Origin: Torymus aiolomorphi
Lineage: Eukaryota; Arthropoda; Insecta; Hymenoptera; Torymidae
Length of the DNA stretch: 64,000 nucleotides
NCBI GenBank assembly: GCA_036365515.1
Contig: CM070874.1
Coordinates: forward strand, 170,001,297-170,065,296
Direction of reading: 5' to 3'
Below the pieces are notes generated by a model, which worked only from the letters and a program-made list of their open reading frames with translations, had not been told where the DNA came from and ran no database searches. Shown one piece after another: positions 55,501 to 64,000 of this stretch. How positions within the stretch are numbered: position 1 is the first letter of the stretch; the number at the start of each line of letters is the position of its first letter. A program made the position numbers and the translations under genes.

Positions 55501-56254
55501 TGCATCAATTTCACTCCAACAGCTGAAATGCTAAAGCTTTTCAATTCCGAAAATTTATATAACAACATTAATGAAAGCGATGTTGCTGTACTTGATGTCT
55601 TTCCATCAGACGAGTAGTTTGTAAACAGTTTATGCTATATCATATAAATCGTTATTTAATGACTATCAAATAATAAAGATTAAGCCGTTTAATTAATTGT
55701 TTGTATTATTTATTCTAAGTCACCAAGCTAATAGCTATATAATTCATAACAATAAAAATTAATATACGAACATCCTATTTTAAATAAAAATATTAAATGA
55801 TTGTATAAACAAAATAGATTGGTAATAACATTGTTCTTAAAATATTTTATCAGCAGCTCGCTGTGCGTGAGGTATGTGGGTTAGGGACTTAGACTTTATT
55901 ATCTAAACTTTCTATTATCAGCAGCTCGCTGTGCGTGGGGTAGGTAGGTTTAGGGGCTTAGAGTTTATTAATTAAACTCGCTGTGCGTGGGTTAGGTGGG
56001 TTCAAGAGCTTGGGGTTTATTATTTCAATTATTTATTAGTAACTCGCTGTGCGTGGGGTAGGTGGGTTTAATTTTATTTATTTATTTTTTTTTTCATGTG
56101 TGGTTTATGGTTTTTTGATTAACTTTTTTGATGTTTTTGGCGGATCGGTTTACCTCTAGCAAATACCTCTAACAAAAGTTTCCCTCTAGTTTCCCCCTAG
56201 GGTCCCTGAAAACCGACTAGATTTAGAGGGAAACCCTCTAACCTGGCAACACTG
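52556..56254 (+). mobile_element. hAT DNA transposon with 8-bp target duplication
   Basis: The ends are CAGTGTTGCCAG... and ...CTGGCAACACTG, flanked by GACTTAAT (52548-52555 and 56255-56262). It carries a two-exon transposase and large subterminal arrays: about seven copies of a ~60-bp unit with CCACGCACAGCGAGTT (52740-53150) on the left and inverted units (CTCGCTGTGCGTGG) at 55855-56065 on the right. At 3.7 kb it looks nearly complete. Confidence 0.95.
53536..55617 (+). pseudogene. hAT transposase, two breaks
   Basis: Exon 1 starts ATG 53536 (MSPRKKKTSPRKKK), and a 68-bp intron (53630-53697, GT...AG) leads into exon 2. A BED-type zinc finger spans the exon junction region (CKLCSVYLAA with a distal KH). 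After a frameshift near 53960 the frame has SLIVDESTAVDNKKLL (first catalytic Asp in VDES), GLGVDGASVNV (second Asp) and CICHSLHLAAEKA. A stop at 54596-54598 precedes the frame 54598-55617, which ends with the hAT dimerisation block LPISNAAVERVFSIINVVKD. Only two lesions separate it from one continuous gene. The middle stop may be a single-base change. Confidence 0.9.
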
Positions 56255-56929
56255 GACTTAATGCGAGAATTCGCTTGCACTGAACGGGAAGCTCGCGAAG
56301 CAAAAAATTTAGTAGCTAAAAGTGAAATTTTTTCAATACCTGCTAATAAAAGTAGCAAACTACTTTCAGCTGAAATTGTAAATTCAGTGAAAACATTTTA
56401 TGAAAAAAATGATGTAAGCCGAATTATGCCAGGTTTAAAAGATTACATATTTGTTAAGCAGAGCAATGGTAAAAGAGATTACTGCTAATTTAAATGAATA
56501 TAGTTCATATAAAAAAGAAAATGAACATGTTAATATTGGTTTTACTAAATTTACACAATTGAGGCCACCACATTGTGTTTTAGCTGGAAGTAGTGGTACG
56601 CGCAATGTATGCGTGTGTGTACATCACGAAAACGTAAAGCTCATGCTAAGTGCTATGGATCTAGAAAATTTAATTAAAGATACTAGATTGCCTCTTAAAA
56701 ACTACCACGATTGCATCCAAGCAATTATGTGTAATGATGCCCACGATAGATACTACTTGGGTGACTGTATAGATTGTCCCAATATGTCCATATTACATAA
56801 ACATATGCTCGAATGTTTTGATGAAAGTGATATTTTTCAAATAGAGTATGAATCATGGTCTCAAACAGATCGGTATACAATAGCTTCTAAAACTGTAAAT
56901 GTTCATGAATTTATGGACATACTGGGAGA

Positions 56930-57153
56930 AATAGTATATTACGCACCAAGGAAGGAAAAAACTTGGACAGTCCACAGCTCCTGTAAATTGCCACCCGAGC
57001 CGAAGGCGAGGGTGGCAAACACGAACTGTGGGCTGGCCAATTTTACTCCCGTGGAGCGTATACTATTTTTTTGCCTAGCGAGGCCGAAAATACAACCTTC
57101 ACGATCGGGCGCCGGGAGCGAAAGTGGTACTTTCGGCCCGCTAGGCAAAAAAA
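56930..57153 (+). mobile_element. Short B+A double-hairpin element inserted in the DDE transposase
   Basis: Comparison with copy 1 shows an insertion between the codons for LGE and KLIKLK. Hairpin B is AATAGTATATTACGC...GCGTATACTATT (inner TTGCCACCC/GGTGGCAA, apex GAGCCGAAGGCGAG). Hairpin A is TTTTTTTGCCTAGCG, GGCCGAAAATAC / GTACTTTCGGCC, CGCTAGGCAAAAAAA, paired at 27 of 28 positions. The word GGCCGAAAgTAC in hairpin A is shared with the autonomous recombinase element at 7007-7018. Confidence 0.85.
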
Positions 57154-58478
57154 TTGATAAAATTAAAACCTCACGATTTTTTTGCTAAGAATCAATCACT
57201 TTTTGTAAGTGACTTAAAAAACAAACTTCAACAAGGAAAATTTCTTGTGTGTTGTGATTTTGCCGAAAATTATTCGTTTGTTAAACAAAATTCTACACAA
57301 TCGTTCCACTGGAACAACAACCAAGCAACTGTTTTTACAGTTGTTGTGTATTATAAAGAAAATGAAGAGCTTAAACATGTAAGGATTGCTGTGATTTCCG
57401 ACAATCTAAACCATGATATTGTTACCGTTTATGAATATCAAAGTTATAATATCTTACCTCAAAACTAAATTGATAGTAAAAAAGTCTATTATTTGACTGA
57501 TGGAGCAGGTCAGCAGTTTAAAAATAAATCTAATTTTCTAAATCTTCTTTTTCATGAGAATGATTTTGGTGTTCCAGCTGAGTGGCATGTTTATGCCACG
57601 GCGCATTGTAAAGGTGCCAACCTAAAAAGAGGTACAAAACGAGCGAGTCTACAAGTTTCTTTTAATAATCATATTTTAACACCAGAAAAGCTTTATAACT
57701 GGGCTAAAGATTATTGCAAAGAAACCAAAGTTTTTTATAGCAGTAAAAAATCATATGAAGATACTGTCTTGAAACTGAAACCAAGACTAGATAAGGCTAA
57801 ATTCTTACCAGCACATTACAATACCATGCTATTATTCCAATTGATGAAAGTACATTGAAGCTCAAAAAAAGCTCTTTAAGTTCTGAATATCAAATCTTCC
57901 CGAGAAAAACTGTTAGAAAAAACAAAGAAAAATTACCTGCACTAGAAAAAAGCGTTAGTATAGTTACTATATTGCTGTTAGCTATGAAACTGTTTTTTTT
58001 TTTTTTTTTTTTTTTTAAACCAATAAAATATTATTCTTACATTACAAAGAATTCGAAAGAACAGGTAAAAATTATGAAAGGTTATTAGGTAGCGAGGCAG
58101 GCCTAGTTTACGCGACGTCCCGCGCGCAGGAGAGCCGTTGCGCTACTCATTCACGTTCTATTTCTCGAAGAAAACATCTTGAGCAAATTATGAAAAAAAT
58201 CATTTCCTATGTAAAACATGCTCAGGTTTCGATCCAAAACGACAAAAAAAATATTAAAATTACACTTTTTGAGATATAAGACGTTTTGTACTTTTTGAAA
58301 GTGAAAATGAAAAATTGCGGAAAAACTGCCTACACCATTGGAAAGCTGAGGAAAAAATACGTTGGAAACGCTTATAAAACAATTTTTTTAGTTACATTTT
58401 AGTACCATGAACATGAGTAAGAAATAGCACGATTTGGCGCTCGCGCGCGGCGTTGGGGCAGTTGACGTGAAACGCCTC

Positions 58479-59528
58479 ATACATGTAAACCCCAAATAGT
58501 GCGGAATAAGCGAGTTCCATGTAGAAGAATATCTTCCCAAAAGGAGGCAGGACGAGAATAATGCAATAAAATAGAAAAACCTAAAGTCCAAATAGGCGAG
58601 AGAAGCAAGTTCAACGTAAAAAAATTATATACACGTAAATGCGGGCAGACGATTCATATATATATATATAGTTTAATAAAATCGAAAATGCAAACTCCAA
58701 AGAGGCTGAATTAAGTTTCACGTTGACAATTATTGACAAAAGGACTAATTAATTATAAAACTCAAACATCAGTCGCTAAACAGAAGAAGATGATGAGAGC
58801 CACATAAAAGAATATTTACACACAGCACAGTCGAGCAGGGAGAGTTTTTCAAGAAGAAAATTCTTCGAACATGAATGATAACGAAGAACTCTTCTACATA
58901 TATGGAACTCGCCTCTACCTCCTGTTTGATGGTTAGGTTTTTTATTTTATTAAACTATAACTATTTATCGTTTGCCTGCATCTATACGTGTACCTATAGT
59001 TACATTTTTACGTTTCACTTACCTCCACCGCCTATTTGGTGTGTGGGTTTTTTTACTTATCGTATGCCAATGTGGACGTGCATAGATACATTTCTATCTG
59101 GAACTCGCCTAACTCGCTTCCTTCGCTTATTTAAGGTTTAGTAATTAATTGTAAAGTTGGCGTTTTTTAGCGACATTTTTTTATTTCAATTATTTATTTA
59201 TTTTTTATTTCAATTTATCACAATATGACGCTAGGATTCGGGGACTTCATTCAAGTGAGTTTGGTGGGTATTTGCCATTTCATGTTTTTGCAATCGGCTA
59301 CTTAGCATTACCTGACAGCTGATGTACAACAATTAACTAACAATTCCGACAGCTACAAAATATCGATTTGCGTCATATTTCGTGGACATTGTAAGCTAGA
59401 TCAATTAGTGGATATAACAAAATCTCAAATTAAATGAAGCATTTATGAAATTTATCGATTTTTCTCATAAATGAACGGCAGTTAAGGATAATGTAATCAT
59501 ACTAAAGTAATATAAAAATTCTGTTTAA
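58479..59528. other. Region without recognised gene
   Basis: The first part (58479-58720) resembles very degenerate satellite-like or TE sequence ('gtaaaccccaaatagtgcgg', 'aaagtccaaataggcgag'). A reading frame at 58875-59141 has no recognised domain. A short (TA)n run lies at 58659-58672. Confidence 0.4.
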
Positions 59529-60063
59529 GGTGGCTCATGCGATTTCTTATAAAAAAGCAGATACATCTTAAACTTAACAAATATGTTCTTTAGACATTAA
59601 ACTTTCGATCTGTACTAAGAAAATTGTAGGTCAACGACCAAATTATCGAAAAAACTGAGTTTATAAATAGGTACGTTTAACACATAACCTTATGGGAATG
59701 AACAGTTTATTGCTTCGTAGTAACTTGTAAAAAAGCAGTTTTTAATGTACAATATATGAAATTAAAGATTTTTTTGTGAAGAATCTAATGATATCATCAG
59801 AATTATAGGTTAACGACCAAACAAAAAAGATATTAACAATAAACGTTACAAATGTGCTACTGCGCATGCGCACTGCGACCAGTCATATAAATGTAGCGAC
59901 AAATTAGCAAAGTTTTTACTTATTTATAAAATCTTTTTTTTGTTTCAACATTTAGAAGTTATTTACAATAAATTTACGTAAAATACGTTAACTTAACTTG
60001 GCAATAATAAAGAAGCCCCTTGCGGGGCCCTGACTTGATACAGCACCAAACGCATGAGCCACC
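59529..60063. mobile_element. TTAA-flanked MITE, 535 bp
   Basis: GGTGGCTCATGCG at the left and CGCATGAGCCACC at the right are perfect inverted repeats bounded by TTAA (59525-59528, 60064-60067), the piggyBac-type target. A GC hairpin (gccccttgcggggc) lies near 60015. There are no coding sequences. The ends differ from the 13.1-kb MITE, so it is another family. Confidence 0.85.
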
Positions 60064-60067
60064 TTAA

Positions 60068-60365
60068 ATGGCTATTTGTCAATAAGTTTTATTATTCATT
60101 TAAAATTCTAAAAAAGTCAATATAGTAAGACAGCCAAGTTTATAGTAAAATACATCATATACATTTATTATCATTGATAATCAAACTAAATATATTGAAA
60201 AAAACAATTTTCTTTAAAAGTTTCTGAAGAGGTGCCAACTTAAATTTTCACGAAAAAAAAAATTGCTGAGATAGCATGTTTTCCAAATTTCAGCGAGGTA
60301 GCACGTTTTTCAACGCATCTTCCAGATAGCACCTTATTCAACACATCTTCAAGATAGCATCCTTT
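60068..60365. other. AT-rich spacer with short repeats
   Basis: No gene is present. The words 'tagcatgttttcc', 'tagcacgtttttcaac' and 'gatagcaccttattcaacac' recur just before the satellite, suggesting a small decayed tandem repeat. Confidence 0.4.
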
Positions 60366-61085
60366 TCCCCTAACCCGACGAATTGTTTAAATAATTGTCT
60401 TGGTTATTGTTGCACGTCTGCCCAATTCCCTCATATGCGTGGTCCTCGCGTCCCCTGGCTACTTGGGTTTAAAAATTATTTAAATAATCGTTTGGCTTAT
60501 TTTTTCATGTTTAAATGACTCTCTTGTATGCATTGACCTCGTATCCCCCGCCTATGTGGGTGTAAAAATTATTTAAATAATCGTTTTGCTTATTGTCTCA
60601 TGTCTTCATGGCTCCCTCCTATTCGCGAACCTCGCGTCCCCCGGCTAGTTGAGTTTAAAAATTATTTAAATAATAGTCTTGCTTACTTCACACGTCTATG
60701 TAACTCCGTTATAAGCTTGGAACTCGCGTCCCCCAGCTATTTGGGTTTAAAAATTATTTATATAATTTTGACTCCCTTATATGCGTGAACCTCATATCTC
60801 CCGCCTACTTCAGTTTAAAAATTATTTAATTAATCGCTTTGCTTATTTTTTCATTCCTACACGACTCCCTTATATGCTTGGATCTTATATCCCACGTCTA
60901 CTTGGGTTTAAAAATTGTTTAAATAATCATCGAGATTGCTGTTGCTCGTCTACGATATGTGTGGACCTCGTATCCCCCGGCTACTTGGGTTTAAAAGTTA
61001 TTTAAATAAATGTCTTGCTTATTGTTGCACATCTACGTAATTCCTTAATATGCATAGACCTCGCATCCCCCAGCTACTTGGGTTA
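60366..61085 (+). repeat. Satellite array (~92-bp unit), last block
   Basis: About eight forward units of the same satellite. Two adjacent units share diagnostic words with the block at 51.6-51.8 kb ('catggctccctcctattcg', 'cgttataagcttggaactcg'), indicating that the two blocks were once adjacent or were copied together. Confidence 0.9.
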
Positions 61086-61189
61086 TTGTAGATTACTTAA
61101 ACATACGATTGGCAACCTTTTTTTCCTTATTGAAATGCTCCCTGATGCCCCTGAAAAGAAGTAGATATAAGAAATTCTCATTCTGTGTG

Positions 61190-61251
61190 GGCCCTCGTTT
61201 GTAGGGGCCCTGGGGCCCATGCCCTGAGTGCCCATTGGTAGATCCACCTCT
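61190..61251 (-). repeat. hAT-like terminal fragment
   Basis: Read on the minus strand the segment starts CAGAGGTGGATCTACCAATG and continues with GGGCCCCAGGGCCCC, a wording typical of one end of hAT elements. I found no partner end, and no target duplication can be assigned. Confidence 0.5.
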
Positions 61252-61666
61252 GAATATGTGCATGCGCTTGTGTGTGTATTATTAACCTTATTAAACTTAT
61301 ATAATTAATTATTTATTTATTTAAATAGTACCGTCGGTATAGAAATACCAATCAAATTTTAATGAAACTTAACATACTGGTAAATATTGGTCCAAAAATT
61401 ACTCAAACAAATTTTTATGAGGCTATGAGGGTAAATATGACCAAAGTTATTAGTATTTTCATTATCACGGATTTAACATGGTGTCTTATGGGATATCGCT
61501 CTTTTTGTAGTTTCAATTATTTTGAAAAAATTACGGTTCAGTTTTTATTGAGAATTTTTGTAGTAAGAGATAAATATTTGAAGAATATTTATTATTTTTT
61601 AAAACTATGATTAGGTAGATATACTTATTAAAAAAATTAATTGAATGCGAAAAAGTTATCGCCAAG

Positions 61667-63252
61667 ATGGCGGACGAGGGTGTGCTGCTTAAGCAGACCC
61701 CTCCGCCAGAAATTTATTACAAATGTCATCCCGGGACGCCAGTGGGAGTTGTGATATGTGTAGTGTGTAACAATGTCTACCATAAAAGTGATTATAACAG
61801 AAAAAGAACACAAAACTACTTATCTGCCATAGAAATAATATGTGAAGAACATAATATAGATGACATAACCTCTAAAGACCCACGTGTTGCAGTAATGCTA
61901 CTACGTAGGGAACTAGAAAATCTGAGAAACCAAAATAATCTGATAATGACAAGGAACGAAATACTAATAAAAACCAATGCACAGACAGAACAAAAATTAA
62001 AACAAGCTGAAGAAGAATTGCTACTAATAAAAGCTGAGGAAATCAAAGGAAATCAAGAATTGACAAGTTTTCCTGAGGAAGAAAAAAATCTATTAAAACA
62101 AATAAGTACAGAAGTACACAACAATAATCTCATGCTAAACCAAATTTTAGACAAAGAAAACTATACCAAAAACAAAAAAACATTTGCAGAAGCGGTAGTA
62201 AGTGATAAGGAATTAGAAAAGAAGATACAAACACTAATAGTGAAAAGAATACAGAATGATAATAAAGGAACAAATGTGCCAGATATAAAACCATAATAGC
62301 TCACTATATAAATAAAAATTCATCTATACAAGCAAAAAGTATAAAAATCAAGAACAAAGATGAAGCAATAATAAACTTTATAAATGAGGAGAGTTTGATA
62401 CAAACTGAGAATATACTAAAACAAAAGTATTCTGCCTACTACAAAATAACAAGAGAATCTATTAAAAATCCCAAGATGAAAATAACAGGCTTCGACAATT
62501 TTGAAGACATGGAGATTAAAGAAATAGAGCAAGATATTAACAAAAGGAACTTCAAACACCTAAACAGCAAAAGCAAAGTGTTACATATATTTGAAAACAT
62601 TAAAACAAAAATTAACACTATATTAATTGAAACACCAGCGGAAGTATATAATCAAATTGTGAGTAATAAATATAGAGTTCATATTGGTTATCAAAATTGC
62701 AGAGCATTCGATGACTTGAATCTAATCCCGTGTTTTAACTGTGGTCGATTTGGTCATAGTGGTAAAAAGTGTAAGAATACGAAAATCTGCCTACGTTGTG
62801 CTGGAAAACATAACACGATCAACTGTACTACCCCAAATGAACACAATTGTATTAATTGTATGTACAGTAATCATCAATATAAAACAAATTATAATACTAA
62901 ACACGTGGTAAATGATACCGAAAAATGCGAGGTTATGTTTCACAAGATAAAGAAGTTAATTGCTGAAACAGATTATCCAGTGAGACCGCACATTCCAAAA
63001 TATGTAGGTAAAGTAAATTTTCAATCACAGTTACAAAACACTGATACAGCTACCGGTAAATCACCGGTTGTAACGACACCAAGAAGACAAAGTAGAATTT
63101 TTATCAGTCCGGCAACATCAGCTGGTAATTTATCGGCCACAACCTCACCAATAAATTTAAACAGAACTATATCACAAATGTATCACCCAATAGACTCAGC
63201 AACTTCTGAACTTTTGAATTTTGAACATGGATCAATAACAACTAAATTTTGA
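61667..63252 (+). pseudogene. LINE ORF1 protein, copy 2 (one frameshift)
   Basis: The ATG at 61667 has a good context (aagATGG). The N-terminus has PPEIYYKCHP, VICVVCNNVYHKSDYNRKR (a PHD/zinc-like Cys-His set), then a coiled-coil region (ENLRNQNNLIMTRNEILIKT). The first frame ends at 62296. Reading the next frame from about 62281 (HYINKNSSIQAKSIKIKNKD) continues without a stop to 63252, so a single shift splits an ORF1 of about 525 residues. The C-terminal part has three zinc knuckles: CFNCGRFGHSGKKC, CLRCAGKHNTINC and CINCMYSNH. It is the intact counterpart of the remnant at 3433-4050. Confidence 0.88.
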
Positions 63253-64000
63253 AGTTATTTCACAAAAAGAACAAGCTTTTGGTAATGTACAAACACTCAA
63301 TAAAAGTATCGATAAAGGTAAAAATTTGATTTTATGTGTAAATATTAGAAGTATAAAACAAAACTTTGAAAAACTTGAAACTTTTATTGAATGTTTAGCC
63401 GTAAGACCAAGTGTCATTATATGTACTGAATCTTGGAATGTGCAATATACTCCATTGTACAACATATCAGGTTACAAAAGTTACTACAGTGAGAGTAAAA
63501 TGAATAAAGCAGATGGAATTATGATGTATATAAAGGATGAACCATCTGAACACACAGAAATTATAGTGGTCGACAACATACATATCTTAAGCTCGGTTAT
63601 AAAACTAATTGGCACCGAAACTGTAAGAATCTCAGCGATCTATAGATCACACAATATAAAAAAGTATGAATTTGTTCATAGCCTGAAAAAATTCCTAAGA
63701 GACCAATTAAATACTAAGAACCATTGTATAATCGGGGATTTTAACATTGATATATTAGACGAAAATTTTAGTAAGACTGACTCAACAGATAACCTTATAA
63801 CACAAGAATTTTTAAATGATCTCTTGGAACATAAATTTACGCCATGCTTTACTGGAATAACAAGGCCTTCATCTGATAATAAAAGAGGTACCTGCATCGA
63901 CAATTTCTATATAAAAACTAAAAATATAAATATTAATTCATTTAAAATAACGAATCCATTTAATGATCACTACCCATTATTTATAACTATAGATAAATTA
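63239..64000 (+). CDS. LINE ORF2 endonuclease domain, copy 2 (runs off the window)
   Basis: The frame is open from 63239 to the window end (254 codons). Just upstream in the same frame is ATGGATCAA (63227) followed by a TAA (63236-63238). The start is therefore either mutated or reached by reinitiation or readthrough, since ORF1 ends at 63252 and overlaps it. Endonuclease motifs are in order: NIRSIKQNFEKL, ICTESWN, RISAIYRSHN, IIGDFNIDIL, GTCIDNFYIK and NDHYPLF, the last with the catalytic D-H pair. RT should follow beyond the edge. Confidence 0.9.

Larger units (their letters stand above)
52200..57880 (+). pseudogene. Transposase of the unclassified DDE family, copy 2, split by two insertions
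   Basis: The pieces are WKLKCINPLNKND to LAPKFWSRRDL (to 52555), MREFACTEREAREAKNLV to GLKDYIFVKQ (56261-56480), NVCVCVHHENVKLML to VHEFMDILGE (56490-56930), DFFAKNQSLF to DFAENY to ISDNLNHD (57154-57468), and MTDGAGQQFKN to AEWHVYATAHCKG (57493-57858). A perfect-looking 3' splice site (tttcgtttattgtag near 52200) before the first block suggests an upstream exon. The same Cys/His and D/D/E blocks as copy 1 are kept, which defines the family's conserved core. Frameshifts near 56480 and 57468 also disable it. Confidence 0.8.
52091..58478 (+). mobile_element. Unclassified DDE DNA transposon, copy 2 (left end lost)
   Basis: Its transposase is homologous to copy 1 and its right terminal repeat ends GACGTGAAACGCCTC at 58478, like copy 1. 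The left terminal repeat is absent and the satellite abuts coding or intron sequence. The right repeat has drifted but retains 'gatataagacgtttt' and 'ggaaagctgaggaaaaaata'. A hAT (52556-56254) and a short double-hairpin element (56930-57153) are inserted in it. Confidence 0.8.

Noticed and set aside
58875..59141. 88-codon frame near 59 kb as a membrane protein
   Set aside because: Its hydrophobic content comes from an AT-rich stretch. It has no promoter, homologue or conserved feature in the window.

Overview
The window is eukaryotic, almost certainly arthropod and probably insect. It is AT-rich with islands of high GC, has spliceosomal introns with GT...AG ends, and contains BEL/Pao LTR elements, LINEs, mariner, hAT and a Polinton/Maverick. 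I found no host housekeeping gene, rRNA, tRNA or CRISPR. The window is essentially a nested stack of mobile elements in a satellite-rich region.

Layout. Bases 1-3.2 kb hold diverged tandem repeats and a hammerhead-ribozyme-like motif. From 3.25 to 11.3 kb lies a broken LINE, split by a 778-bp mariner (5696-6473) and by a tyrosine-recombinase (Crypton-like) element (6892-10270). From 11.3 to 14.2 kb come an older LINE fragment, a TGACGT-rich tandem array and a TTAA-flanked MITE. A BEL/Pao element with a 5-bp target duplication occupies 14222-18911. From about 19.67 kb a roughly 92-bp satellite begins and recurs to 61.1 kb, opened by several insertions.

At 21216 a DDE transposon of a family I could not name inserted into the satellite (TSD ATAT). 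A 17.3-kb Polinton-type virus-like element (24071-41381, TSD AGCATG) then inserted inside its right terminal repeat. The Polinton carries a packaging ATPase, small basic proteins, a parvovirus-type phospholipase A2, a chromodomain integrase, a penton-like protein, a pX/pVI-like peptide, a double-jelly-roll major capsid protein and an adenain-type protease. It has no recognisable DNA polymerase B, most of its genes carry stops or frameshifts, and its ends are long hairpins. A second BEL/Pao (43331-49843), a fold-back element with a second hammerhead-like motif, a second copy of the DDE transposon (52.1-58.5 kb) with an 8-bp-TSD hAT inside it, another TTAA MITE and a second, better preserved LINE (61.67 kb to the window end) follow.

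Two systems deserve attention. (1) The tyrosine-recombinase element is built from two consecutive hairpins, B and A, and the recombinase gene sits in the loop of hairpin A. Three short B+A copies without the gene occur at 10.1, 29.8 and 57.0 kb. This suggests a recombinase that mobilises folded or palindromic DNA. (2) The polymerase-less Polinton has intact ends, a target duplication, branched palindromic tips and a duplicated gene of possible single-strand-binding fold either side of its structural module.
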